A stretch of DNA of 51,568 nucleotides from CAJCIY01 sp036379355 (GCA_036379355.1 DASVGV010000122.1:1-51568), one strand, 5' to 3'; positions 15,912-23,534 are shown, numbered from the stretch's first letter. Translations and numbers: made by a program. Notes: generated by a model not told the origin, from the letters alone.

Positions 15912-16591
15912 CCGTCCAGACACCCGTCCGTCAGCGCGGGGCCGCCAGCACGACGACGCCCATGCCTCCGGCGCCCCGCGCTGGCGGCGCCTCTCGCCCG
16001 CAGCCCAACCGTGATCCGGCTCCCAAACGGTCAGCGGCTGCGGGCGACCCTCCCGTCCCGGCACCCAATCGCGTCCCGACACCCAGGAACCTCCCGGCGC
16101 CGGGACGGGACATCTACGACGCGATCACCGAAGCGTGCGCCCGCATGGCGCACCAGGACGACGCGACCGTGGCCGACCACGCGATGTCGCTCGTCGGTCT
16201 GCCTCCGCGCTACCGGCCAGCGATCGCGCCGATCGTGGTGAACGGCGTCACCGACGAGCGCAGGCGGCGGACAAGGGCGCTGGAACGCGACGCGGCGACC
16301 GGGCCTCGCACCGCTCCCGATGGGAGGGCAGTGCGGGTCATCGCGGGCGGCGCGGAGCCCGACGTCGAGCGGCTGCGCCTCCTGCTCGACGCCGAGTTCG
16401 CCGTGGGGCACGGGCAACGCGTCACCAACCGCGACGCGACGGTCGAGCAGCACCGGGCGTACATCGACATGCTCTCGCGCCAGGAAGCCGGGCTCGCGTC
16501 GACGCGTGCGCTGCACGAGCAGATGGTCTCCGTGATCGAGGAAGCGGGCGCGAAGACGCTCGGAGAAGCACTCGGGGGCGGCGCGCGGTGA
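15908..16591 (+). CDS. Early protein of unknown function with hairpin-bearing Pro-rich N-terminus
   Basis: 227 residues; ATG overlapping upstream stop. Residues 1-68 are Pro/Ala/Arg-rich and probably disordered. The DNA of this part (15928-16109) folds into three long stem-loops of the array family described below. Residues about 70-227 are a helical domain (DIYDAITEACARMAHQDD..., then VERLRLLLDAEFAVGHGQRV) with no family I recognise. The folded domain begins just after the hairpin array, so the array appears accommodated in a permissive segment. Confidence 0.65.
   Translation: MTVQTPVRQRGAASTTTPMPPAPRAGGASRPQPNRDPAPKRSAAAGDPPVPAPNRVPTPRNLPAPGRDIYDAITEACARMAHQDDATVADHAMSLVGLPPRYRPAIAPIVVNGVTDERRRRTRALERDAATGPRTAPDGRAVRVIAGGAEPDVERLRLLLDAEFAVGHGQRVTNRDATVEQHRAYIDMLSRQEAGLASTRALHEQMVSVIEEAGAKTLGEALGGGAR
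15928..16109. repeat. Stem-loop array X (three hairpins)
   Basis: Three long stem-loops follow each other. X1: CAGCGCGGGGC (15932-15942) pairs with GCCCCGCGCTG (15973-15983) across a 30-nt loop, and extends to 15 pairs with one G-U. X2: CGCCCGCAGCC (15995-16005) pairs with GGCTGCGGGCG (16036-16046) across a 30-nt loop. X3: TCCCGTCCCGGC (16051-16062) pairs with GCCGGGACGGGA (16099-16110) across 36 nt. Spacers CGCCTCT and ACCCTCC resemble the ACCCTCT spacer of the other arrays. Confidence 0.8.
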
Positions 16592-17607
16592 CCGAGCTGC
16601 GAGATGTCGACCTGAGCCAGTACCGGCTCCTGCGGCTGTGGGCGAGGACTCACGCCGACTCCCAGGCGTCGCGTATCCGAGCGTCGAACCGTGCGCTCCA
16701 CGCGCCCGTCGTGCCCGAGATCTTCGCAGCGGAGATAGACGCGGCACACGCGGCGGAGCACCGTCTGATGCTCGCCCTGCGGCGGCAGTACCGGAAGACC
16801 GCGCCGCCCGGCGTGATCGAGTGGCAGAAGGAGTCGCCCGGTATCGGCACGGACATGCTCGCTCAGCTCTTGGGCGAACTGGGCCACCCGCGCTACGCCA
16901 CGCCGATGCACTGGGAGGGCACCGGGAACGACCGCGTCCTCGTCGTGGACGAGCCCTTCGAGCGCACCGTCGGCCAGCTCTGGCAGTACTGCGGCCACGG
17001 CCGGCCCGGCCGGGTCACGAAGGGCGCGACCGCCGCCGAGCTGTTCGCGCTCGGCAACCCGCGCCTCAAGGTGCTCACGCACCTCATGGCCGAGTGCTCG
17101 ATCAAGGAGCCCGGCACCACCACTCCCGGCCCGGCCAGCGAAGGCCCGGAGCCCGACGTCATCCCGCCGGGCCGGGACCCCTTCGGCACGAGCCAAGTCC
17201 CAGCCGGCACCCACGGAGCATCCGCTCGTGTCGACCCTCTCGCTGGCGACCATCCCGGCTCCGACACCCATGCCACCGCCGTCGCCAGCGACCCTCTCCG
17301 CGTCACCCAAGCATGTAACGACGCTCAGCGCGGTAACGGTGACGCGGACCCCTCGACCACACGGGCCAGCGTCGTGCCGGCACCCACACGGGCTACGCCC
17401 GTGTGGCCGTATCGCGTCGTCTACGAGGACCGCAGACGGCAGACCCTCGGACGCGTGCACGCGGAGCGGTGCGCGCGTTGTGGCCCGTCCGGCCACCCGG
17501 CGGCGCCGGGCTCCGCGTGGTCCCGAGCGCACCAGCACGCGGACGCGCTCCGCGTCACGGGCAAGGCGATCCTGCACGACCTGTGGCTCGCCGCGGAGGA
17601 GCCGTGA
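16588..17607 (+). CDS. IS110-transposase-C-terminal-like (HhH) protein with embedded hairpin array
   Basis: 339 residues, GTG start overlapping upstream stop. Residues about 80-170 match the C-terminal half of IS110-type transposases: PGIGTDMLAQLLGELGH, an FERTVGQLWQYCGHG strand-helix, then GATAAELFALGNPRLKVLTHLM. The N-terminal RuvC-like DEDD nuclease domain is absent, so it is not a full transposase. Similar stand-alone proteins occur in actinobacterial mobile elements. Residues about 180-273 are low-complexity, with 19-residue repeats encoded by the stem-loop array. The C-terminus (about 275-339) has a CARCG...H zinc-like segment. DNA or RNA binding is likely; the exact role is unknown. 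Confidence 0.6.
   Translation: MTELRDVDLSQYRLLRLWARTHADSQASRIRASNRALHAPVVPEIFAAEIDAAHAAEHRLMLALRRQYRKTAPPGVIEWQKESPGIGTDMLAQLLGELGHPRYATPMHWEGTGNDRVLVVDEPFERTVGQLWQYCGHGRPGRVTKGATAAELFALGNPRLKVLTHLMAECSIKEPGTTTPGPASEGPEPDVIPPGRDPFGTSQVPAGTHGASARVDPLAGDHPGSDTHATAVASDPLRVTQACNDAQRGNGDADPSTTRASVVPAPTRATPVWPYRVVYEDRRRQTLGRVHAERCARCGPSGHPAAPGSAWSRAHQHADALRVTGKAILHDLWLAAEEP
17125..17408. repeat. Stem-loop array A (five hairpins, 57-bp period)
   Basis: Pairs: 17125-17134/17167-17176 (CCCGGCCCGG); 17184-17193/17224-17233 (CGGCACGAGC, one G-U); 17241-17250/17281-17290 (CGCTGGCGAC); 17298-17307/17338-17347 (CCGCGTCACC); 17357-17365/17398-17406 (CCACACGGG). The second to fourth have loops of exactly 30 nt. 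Hairpin starts are 57 bp apart. Spacers are ACCCTCT or one to two changes from it. Loops often contain CCGACACCC. Confidence 0.85.
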
Positions 17608-18683
17608 CCGATCTCGCTGGCGACCAGACGTCATCCGACACCCATTCATGGCGCGTCGCCAGCGACCCTCTCCGCGTCACCCATACCACCCACGACCTCC
17701 ATGCGTGGAGCGGTGACGCGGACCTTCTCGCTGGCGCCCATCCCGGCTCCGACACCCGCGGTGCAAACGGCGCCAGCGACCCTCTCAGCGCGGGCCAACA
17801 TCGCCCCGACACCGAGCAGTGCGGCGCCCGCGCTGACCATCGCGTCCCGCACCGCCCTTACGCGCGAATGAAGGGCAGGCGGGAGCGGTCCGTGACGGAG
17901 ATCATCGGGTACAAGGCGGTCCCCGGCCTCCCGTGGGGCGCGGCGAAGGAGACCGCGCTGTACGCCGTGAACAGCTTCGACGAGTGGAGGGACCTCCTCG
18001 ACGACGCGGCGACGGACGTCCTGCGTCTCCGCCACCGAGCCGTGTGGGACTCGCACGCGTCGATCGGGACCGCTCTGCACGCGGTGAACGAGGCGTGGGA
18101 CGCGGGTACTGAGGTCGACCTCGACGCCCTCGTCTGCGACATGGCGGACTCGGACAAGCAGGCGAAGCTCTGGCAGGGCCACGAGGCCGAGACCGTGGAC
18201 CGGCTGGAGGGTTACGTGGACGGCCTGGAGAAGTTCTGGAACGTCCACCGCCCCATCGAGCGGCGGTGCGAGGAGTGCGTGCGGACCCCGAACGTCTACG
18301 TCGGGCAGCGGGACATGGTGGCGACGATCAACTGGCGAGGGGCGAAGTCCAGAGTCCTGCTCGACATCAAGACGACGCACGAGCAGGACCCGGAGAAGGC
18401 CGTCTACCACGACTCCTGGGCGCTCCAGTTGGCCGCCTACCGCTACGCCGAGGAGTGCGTCGGGTACGCACTCAACGACGCGGGGAAGGTCGTGGAGACG
18501 GGAGCGTGGGAGAACGACCCGGTGGACGCGTGCGCCGTGATCCACCTCAGGGGCGACGGCGGGTTCACGCTCTACGAGGTCGCGGCGGACGAGGACGCGT
18601 ACCAGGCGTTCCTCGCTCTGGCGAGCTTCGGGCGATGGGACAGGGCGCTCAAGGCGCCACGGACAGTGGAGGAGAGCGCATGA
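17604..18683 (+). CDS. PD-(D/E)XK exonuclease (RecB/Cas4-like), RecT partner
   Basis: 359 residues from the GTG in the GTGA overlap. The nuclease core begins near residue 97. HASIGTALHAVNE supplies a helix with the His of RecB-family nucleases, then come VGQRDMVATI, VLLDIKTTHE (D-x(n)-DxK type core) and a Q-L-A-A-Y helix. A second plausible start is the GTG at 17893, which has GGGAG upstream and begins right at the conserved domain. If it is used, hairpin array B is non-coding leader. Location directly before a RecT-type gene is the classical exonuclease-annealase pair. Confidence 0.8.
   Translation: MTDLAGDQTSSDTHSWRVASDPLRVTHTTHDLHAWSGDADLLAGAHPGSDTRGANGASDPLSAGQHRPDTEQCGARADHRVPHRPYARMKGRRERSVTEIIGYKAVPGLPWGAAKETALYAVNSFDEWRDLLDDAATDVLRLRHRAVWDSHASIGTALHAVNEAWDAGTEVDLDALVCDMADSDKQAKLWQGHEAETVDRLEGYVDGLEKFWNVHRPIERRCEECVRTPNVYVGQRDMVATINWRGAKSRVLLDIKTTHEQDPEKAVYHDSWALQLAAYRYAEECVGYALNDAGKVVETGAWENDPVDACAVIHLRGDGGFTLYEVAADEDAYQAFLALASFGRWDRALKAPRTVEESA
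17615..17835. repeat. Stem-loop array B (four hairpins, 57-bp period)
   Basis: Pairs: 17615-17624/17655-17664 (CGCTGGCGAC); 17672-17681/17712-17721 (CCGCGTCACC); 17729-17738/17769-17778 (CGCTGGCGCC with GGCGCCAGCG); 17786-17795/17826-17835 (CAGCGCGGGC). Every stem is a perfect 10 bp, every loop is 30 nt, every spacer is 7 nt (ACCCTCT, ACCTTCT, ACCCTCT). The first two stems repeat stems of array A but their loops differ. The third differs from the first by a compensatory A-T to C-G change. Confidence 0.9.
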
Positions 18684-19633
18684 CGACAGAACTGGTGGTC
18701 CGCGACGGGGCGGAGGTGGTGGCGATGCCGAGGAAGCTGACCCGCGAGCAGGTGGACCTCATCAAGCGCACCATCGCCAAGGGCGCGAGCGACGACGAGC
18801 TGAGCCTGTTCGTCCAGCAGTGCGACCGCACCGGGTTGGACCCCTTCGCACGGCAGATCTACTGCATCGGCCGCTACGACGGGCGCGTGAAGCGCGAGGT
18901 CTTCCAGACGCAGGTCTCCATAGACGGCGCACGACTCGTCGCGCAGAGGTCTGGCTGCTACGCCGGGCAGATCGGGCCGTTCTGGTGCGGCGACGACGGG
19001 GAATGGGCCACGGGCGCTGACGGTCGCCCTCGCCCGTGGCTCGCGTCGGGCCCCCCGGCGGCGTCGATGGTCGGCGTCATCCGGAGCGACTTCCGGGAGG
19101 TGCTCTGGAGCATCGCCCGCTACGGCGCGTACGTCCAGACGACCCGCGACGGCAGCCCGAACCAGGTCTGGTCGAAGATGCCGGACAGCCAACTCGCGAA
19201 GTGTGCTGAGGCGCTGGCGCTCCGCAAGGCGTTCCCGATGGAGTTGTCCGGCCTCTACACGACCGACGAGATGGGCCAGGCCGAGGACGCGGCGCCCGTC
19301 GACGCGCCGCCGCGTCGCAGCCGCAAACGCGCCTCCCCTGCGCGACCAGCGGAGCCGTTCCCACTCCCGGAGACCGGAATCACAGACCTCGAAGCAGCAG
19401 ACGTCCCTGCAGGGTGGGACAACGACGACCAGTGCTCCGACGAGCACAACGCCCTCGCTGCGCGGATCAAGCGCCTCTCCGAGACGGACGTCGAGTGGTG
19501 CCGGGCGTACCGATCGGACCACGGCTGGCCGCTCGCGAAGGACGAGTTCGACGTGCTCGCGGCGTCCGTCTCCGACATCGAGGCGGCGTACGCGGACGCC
19601 GAGAGCGACGCTTCCGACGAGGGCGACCAGTGA
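18680..19633 (+). CDS. recT: RecT/Bet-type single-strand annealing recombinase
   Basis: 317 residues. LTREQVDLIKRTIAKGASDDELSLFVQQCDRTGLDPFARQIYCIGRYDG is the family signature of phage Bet/RecT proteins, followed by VSIDGARLVAQRSGCYAGQIGP and KMPDSQLAKCAEALALRKAFP. It anneals complementary single strands produced by the preceding exonuclease. The C-terminal third (after about 215) is Pro/Arg-rich and acidic, probably a partner-binding tail. ATG overlaps the exonuclease stop. Confidence 0.93.
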   Translation: MTTELVVRDGAEVVAMPRKLTREQVDLIKRTIAKGASDDELSLFVQQCDRTGLDPFARQIYCIGRYDGRVKREVFQTQVSIDGARLVAQRSGCYAGQIGPFWCGDDGEWATGADGRPRPWLASGPPAASMVGVIRSDFREVLWSIARYGAYVQTTRDGSPNQVWSKMPDSQLAKCAEALALRKAFPMELSGLYTTDEMGQAEDAAPVDAPPRRSRKRASPARPAEPFPLPETGITDLEAADVPAGWDNDDQCSDEHNALAARIKRLSETDVEWCRAYRSDHGWPLAKDEFDVLAASVSDIEAAYADAESDASDEGDQ

Positions 19634-19947
19634 GCGAGTCCGTCTACGAGCGGGCGCTGGAGCGCCAGTTCCGCGCCCTCGGGCTCCCGGACCCTGTGCG
19701 CGAGCACCGCTTCCACCCCGCGCGGCGGTTCCGGTTCGACTTCGCGTGGCCCGACCGGATGATCGCGATCGAGGTCGACGGCGGGTCGTGGGCCGCGGGG
19801 CGCCACACCACGGGCGTCGGGTTCGAGCGGGACTGCACCAAGTCGTGCCTCGCGGCGATCGCGGGTTGGAGGGTGCTCCACGTCACCGGGACGATGGTGA
19901 TGGACGGCACCGCCGTCGGGTTCGCTGAGGCGGCGCTGGCGCCGTGA
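19630..19947 (+). CDS. DUF559/Vsr-like endonuclease
   Basis: 105 residues. FRFDFAWPDRMIAIEVDGGSW carries the D...E-V-D-G core of Vsr/DUF559-type restriction-fold nucleases, with a following H-x-R/FERD helix and WRVLHVTG strand. Such small nucleases next to RecT genes are proposed to cut branched intermediates. GTG start overlaps the RecT stop. Confidence 0.75.
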   Translation: MSESVYERALERQFRALGLPDPVREHRFHPARRFRFDFAWPDRMIAIEVDGGSWAAGRHTTGVGFERDCTKSCLAAIAGWRVLHVTGTMVMDGTAVGFAEAALAP

Positions 19948-20270
19948 TCCGGTCCCCGATCCGGCGGCGCGCGCCGATGGGCTACCGGCCGCGCTCTCGC
20001 AAGGAGCTGCGGAAGGCGCGCAAGGACGCACTGGAGCGCGGCGGCTACCGGTGCGAGGCGGCTCTGCCGGGCTGCTCGTGCCGACCGGAGCACGCGCACC
20101 ACCGCAAGATGCGGTCGCAAGGCGGGCCGGACGAGGCAGCGAACCTGCTCATGGTCTGCTGGTCGTGCCACCGGTCGATCCACGCGGACCCGGAGCGTTC
20201 CTACGAGAGGGGCTTCCTGGTGAGGTCGTTCGACGACCCGCGCAGGACGCCGGTGAGGAGGGGCGAGTGA
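19944..20270 (+). CDS. HNH endonuclease
   Basis: 108 residues. C-x4-C-x-C before HAHHRKMRSQGGPDEAANLLMVCWSCHRSIHA gives the His-Asn-His core (HHRK, N-LL, CWSCH-x3-H) plus structural cysteines. A lysine/arginine-rich N-terminus precedes it. It is free-standing in the recombination cluster; role in recombination, homing or packaging is undetermined. Confidence 0.9.
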   Translation: MIRSPIRRRAPMGYRPRSRKELRKARKDALERGGYRCEAALPGCSCRPEHAHHRKMRSQGGPDEAANLLMVCWSCHRSIHADPERSYERGFLVRSFDDPRRTPVRRGE

Positions 20271-20494
20271 TCGCCAGCTCAGCAGTCGCAGTCGCGTGCA
20301 ACGCGGCGTCTGGGTCTCGCTTCGACGTCTCCGTCTCCCAGGAGTGCGCTTCCGGCGACGAGTGGCTCGTGCGCTGCCAGACGGACGCGGGCTCGGTGTC
20401 GATGCGCCTGTCGCGCGCGAACGCGGCGCACCTCGCACGGATGATCCTGTCGTCGCTCACGGTCCGCGAGCCGTTCGACATGGACCAGCCATGA
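20267..20494 (+). CDS. Small protein of unknown function
   Basis: 75 residues, GTG start in a GTGA overlap. A beta-rich N-terminal half and a helical segment (LSRANAAHLARMIL). No recognised family. Confidence 0.6.
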   Translation: MIASSAVAVACNAASGSRFDVSVSQECASGDEWLVRCQTDAGSVSMRLSRANAAHLARMILSSLTVREPFDMDQP

Positions 20495-20850
20495 GCACCT
20501 GTTGCCCGTGGTGCGAAGAGGAACTGTCGAGCGACGACCTGCCGCCGAGCATCGCCGACACGGTGCGCGACATGCACGAGGCGCAGTCGCCGCGGTGCAG
20601 GGCTGCGTTCGACCGGCTGGTGGCGGACGTGACGAGGCCCGAGCCGCACCGGCGCTCCGCGAGGACTGCGTACATCCGGTACTGCGGGCTCCTGGGAGCT
20701 TCGATCGGCGCGCTGTGCGTCCTCGCGTGGGTGCCGTCGTACCTGGCATGGGCGCCCGTGGCCGTCGGTGTGATCGCCGGGAGCGGGTTGCTGTCCCTGC
20801 TCGCTGGCGCGCTCTCGTGGCCGCGAGCGTCGCGGGTCCTCGGCCGATGA
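20491..20850 (+). CDS. Membrane protein with N-terminal zinc-like motif
   Basis: 119 residues. N-terminal CCPWCEEEL and a later H...C pair could bind zinc. The C-terminal half has two transmembrane segments (CGLLGASIGALCVLAWV and AWAPVAVGVIAGSGLLSLLAGAL). Unknown function in the early operon; an envelope-directed role is possible. Confidence 0.6.
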   Translation: MSTCCPWCEEELSSDDLPPSIADTVRDMHEAQSPRCRAAFDRLVADVTRPEPHRRSARTAYIRYCGLLGASIGALCVLAWVPSYLAWAPVAVGVIAGSGLLSLLAGALSWPRASRVLGR

Positions 20851-21149
20851 CGAGCGCTGGGCACGCGTGGGTCGACGACGGCAACGCGTCGGACGCGTCC
20901 GCCGCATGGGACCTCCTCGAGCGCCCGGAGTGGCACCGGCGCGCGGCGTGCCGGGGCATGGGGCCCAGCGCGTTCTACCCGGAGTCGGGATGGGGCCACG
21001 CGCCGACGGCCGAGGCCGCGGCGGCGCGGGCAGTGTGCGCGGAGTGCCCGGTGCGGGCCGAGTGCGCGGACGCCGGAATGGGCGAGCACTACGGCGTGTG
21101 GGGCGGCCTGTCGCTCAACCAGCGCCGGGCCATGCGGAGGCTGCGGTGA
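20847..21149 (+). CDS. WhiB-family regulator
   Basis: 100 residues. WHRRAACRGMGPSAFYP, then AVCAECPVRAECADAG and YGVWGGLSLNQRR give the four iron-sulfur cysteines and the G-[VI]-W-G-G turn of WhiB proteins. WhiB factors are restricted to actinobacteria and their phages and usually act through the primary sigma factor. It could redirect host transcription during the early phase. Confidence 0.95.
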   Translation: MTSAGHAWVDDGNASDASAAWDLLERPEWHRRAACRGMGPSAFYPESGWGHAPTAEAAAARAVCAECPVRAECADAGMGEHYGVWGGLSLNQRRAMRRLR

Positions 21150-21322
21150 GGGGCGAGTGCCCGTACTGCTCGCTCGCGCTCGTCGGCGACGGCGAGGATC
21201 CGGAGGACTACTGCGACGACGACCTCTACGACTTCCTCGGCTGGCACCTGGAGCGGTCGAAGTGGTGCGAGAAGCAGCGTAGGAGCGAAGCGTACGCCGA
21301 CCGAGCATGGAGGGAACGATGA
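21146..21322 (+). CDS. Small zinc-ribbon-like protein
   Basis: 58 residues, GTG overlap start. ECPYCSLAL and a later H-L-E-R-S-K-W-C segment suggest one zinc site. Acidic middle (EDPEDYCDDDLYD). Unknown function. Confidence 0.6.
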   Translation: MRGECPYCSLALVGDGEDPEDYCDDDLYDFLGWHLERSKWCEKQRRSEAYADRAWRER

Positions 21323-21633
21323 CGCGGGACGAGGTACAGGAGGCGATGGCGCGGGTCGGCGTCCACTGGCCGCACGTCACGCTGAACACCGCGCAGGTGC
21401 GAGCGTGGAGGGACTGCCTGCGGCGCTTCGAGTTGCGCGATGCGCTCTCTGTGCTCGACGACATGCGGGCCGGGCAGTACCAGCGGTACGCACCGGACCC
21501 CGGCGCCGTCCTCTGCGAGCTCCAGGCGCGTGCCCGCCGAGCCCGCGCGGTCATCTCTGCCCCGTCGGCGGGCAACGTCGCATCGAAGGACGAAGCGATC
21601 CGAGCGATCCGCGCAGCGAGGGAGGCGATATGA
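21319..21633 (+). CDS. Helical protein of unknown function
   Basis: 104 residues. The ATG at 21319 has GGAGGGA upstream and overlaps the previous stop. Sequence is helical (VQEAMARV, VRAWRDCLRRFELRDALSVLDDM) and resembles the N-terminal region of replication-associated phage proteins of actinobacteria. No catalytic motif. Confidence 0.55.
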   Translation: MTRDEVQEAMARVGVHWPHVTLNTAQVRAWRDCLRRFELRDALSVLDDMRAGQYQRYAPDPGAVLCELQARARRARAVISAPSAGNVASKDEAIRAIRAAREAI

Positions 21634-21950
21634 CGGCGCCCACGGACCCGCACGGCTCGTCGACATGGTGCCCTCGGTGCCGCCAGCCCTGCACGCTCAT
21701 GATCCGGTGCGACTGCTGCGCAGGGAAGTCCCGCGTTCCGCGCATCGTGTACGACCCGGCGGACGCGGCGAGCGTCCTCGACTTCGTGGACGCCGCGATG
21801 GCAGCCGGGACGATCGTCGCGTGGGGCGCGGTGCGCCGGCACACGGACAATGGCGTCGTCTTCTGCGTCCACGACGACTCGACTCCGTGCGCTCGGGAGC
21901 ACGAGGACGAGTGGCCCACGTTCTACGTCGCGGCGCCGGAGGGGACGTGA
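21630..21950 (+). CDS. Zinc-binding protein of unknown function
   Basis: 106 residues. CPRCRQPCTLMIRCDCCAGK provides two Cys pairs. The rest is a small alpha/beta domain with VAWGAVRRHTDNGVVFCVHDDS. Coupled by ATGA to neighbours. Unknown function. Confidence 0.55.
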   Translation: MTAPTDPHGSSTWCPRCRQPCTLMIRCDCCAGKSRVPRIVYDPADAASVLDFVDAAMAAGTIVAWGAVRRHTDNGVVFCVHDDSTPCAREHEDEWPTFYVAAPEGT

Positions 21951-23101
21951 CGGCGCGCATGATCACTGCCGACGTCCTCGACGGGCTGGCGTCGCTCGAC
22001 GACGACTCCGTAGACCTCGTGCTCGCGAGCCCCCCGTTCCTCGGGCTGCGTTCGTACCTGCCCGAGGGCCACGCGAGCAAGGGCCGCGAGATCGGCTCGG
22101 AGTCGACGCCGGCCGACTTCCTCGACCGGCTGCTCGACGTCGTCGAAGCTTGCGACCGGGTGCTCGCTCCGCACGGGAGCCTGGTGTTCGAGCTGGGGGA
22201 CACGTACGCCGGGTCAGGAGGCGCCGGAGGGGATTACGGGCAGGGCGGGCTACGCGAGGGCCAGCACACGTTCGCTGGGTCGGCTGCTGCCGGCAGAGCG
22301 GGCGACGGCTGGCCTGCCGCGAAGTCCCTCTGCGGCATCCCGACCCTGTTCGCATGGTCCCTGGCCTACGGCCGCAACCTGCTCCGTCCCGAGCGCGAGA
22401 CCGATCCGTGGATGATCCGCAATGTCGTTGCGTGGTGCCGCCCGAATCCTGCGGTCGGAGCGCTCGCGGACAAGTTCCGTCCCGCCACGAGTTACCTGAC
22501 CGTAGCCACCAAGGCCCGCGACCGCTACTTCGACATGGACGCCGTGCGCGCCGGCCGTGCCACCGACTCGCACCCGATCGGGCACACGGACTCGCCGACG
22601 GCCGCGCGGCGCGCAGTAGGCCTCGACAGCGGGCGCGGGCGGACCGGCGTCAACCCCGGCGGAGCGCCGCCGCTCGACTGGTGGGAGATCCCGACCCAGC
22701 CGTACGCGGGTGCTCACTACGCGGCGTGGCCGGAAGCACTGCTGGTGCGCCCGATCCTGTCGATGTGCGCCGAGCGGGTGTGCCGCGTGTGCGGGAGGCC
22801 GAGCCGGCCGTCGGGGTGCGGATGGTCCGACTGCGGGTGCGACTGGCCGTACGTCGGCCACCAGGGGGACTCTCCGGACGACGAGCACGGGAGGTGGCGC
22901 CGGGGCGTGGTCTTGGACCCCTTCGCGGGGTCCGGGACGACGCTCGCGGCGGCCGAGCGGCTGGGACGCGACTCCGTCGGCATCGACATCGACGATCGCA
23001 ACGTTGCACTCGCCCGCGACCGCGTGGGCCGGTACGGCGTCATGGACGCTGGCGGCAGGGCGACAGGCCAAGCGCGTCTGTTCTCCGGAGCGCCGGCATG
23101 A
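21947..23101 (+). CDS. DNA N4-cytosine/N6-adenine methyltransferase (beta class)
   Basis: 384 residues. Motif IV SPPF is at residues 28-31, before the SAM-binding motif I FAGSGTT (about 326-334), the order of beta-class amino-methyltransferases. A variable region with a Zn-like C-x2-C...C-x4-C-x-C segment lies before motif I. It would methylate an exocyclic amine on phage DNA, probably protecting it from host restriction. No cognate restriction enzyme is adjacent. SPPF leaves N4-C versus N6-A open. Confidence 0.88.
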   Translation: MTARMITADVLDGLASLDDDSVDLVLASPPFLGLRSYLPEGHASKGREIGSESTPADFLDRLLDVVEACDRVLAPHGSLVFELGDTYAGSGGAGGDYGQGGLREGQHTFAGSAAAGRAGDGWPAAKSLCGIPTLFAWSLAYGRNLLRPERETDPWMIRNVVAWCRPNPAVGALADKFRPATSYLTVATKARDRYFDMDAVRAGRATDSHPIGHTDSPTAARRAVGLDSGRGRTGVNPGGAPPLDWWEIPTQPYAGAHYAAWPEALLVRPILSMCAERVCRVCGRPSRPSGCGWSDCGCDWPYVGHQGDSPDDEHGRWRRGVVLDPFAGSGTTLAAAERLGRDSVGIDIDDRNVALARDRVGRYGVMDAGGRATGQARLFSGAPA

Positions 23102-23268
23102 ACCGAGCGGAGGCCGACGCGATGATCGCGGACCGGCTGGCGGTCCTCGAAGCTGAGCTGATGATGGCGCCGCCGCCGCCGTTCGACCGGCTCCGGTGGC
23201 TGCTCTGCCAGCTCCTCACCGCGATCGCCAGGGTCGTCGACACGCCGCCAGACCCGGAAGCGCAGTGA
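23098..23268 (+). CDS. Small protein of unknown function
   Basis: 56 residues; ATG overlapping the methyltransferase stop. Helical with a central hydrophobic stretch (LRWLLCQLLTAIARVV) that could be amphipathic or membrane-associated. No family. Confidence 0.5.
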   Translation: MNRAEADAMIADRLAVLEAELMMAPPPPFDRLRWLLCQLLTAIARVVDTPPDPEAQ

Positions 23269-23534
23269 CGCCGCGCCCGAGCGGCGAGGACGTGGCGGTC
23301 GCACCGGCACCGCGGTGCCGCCACTGCAAGCGCGTCCTGAGACCGCCCCGCAAGGCGATGTGCGCGGCGTGCTACCAGTACGCGGCTCGGACTGGCAGGG
23401 CGAGGCCCGTGCCCCCGGCGCAGGCGCGCGAAACGCTCGCAGGGTGCGCCGCGGAGATGTGCATGAGGCCCGAGTACCGCGACGGACTGTGCAAGCTCCA
23501 CGCCGACCAGGCGTGGTACCGGAGCCTGCGGTGA
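23265..23534 (+). CDS. Zinc-ribbon protein
   Basis: 89 residues. CRHCKRVLRPPRKAMCAACYQ is a C-x2-C...C-x2-C zinc ribbon; a second set (GCAAEMCMRP...GLCKLH) may form another site. Likely nucleic-acid or protein binding. GTGA overlap start. Confidence 0.6.
   Translation: MTPRPSGEDVAVAPAPRCRHCKRVLRPPRKAMCAACYQYAARTGRARPVPPAQARETLAGCAAEMCMRPEYRDGLCKLHADQAWYRSLR

Noticed and set aside
17224..17852. CRISPR array (27-nt unit of arm-spacer-arm alternating with 30-nt variable segments)
   Set aside because: The period and 30-nt variable parts look CRISPR-like, but the arms change from unit to unit and pair across the 30-nt segment, there is no constant repeat, no cas genes, and the array lies within coding frames.
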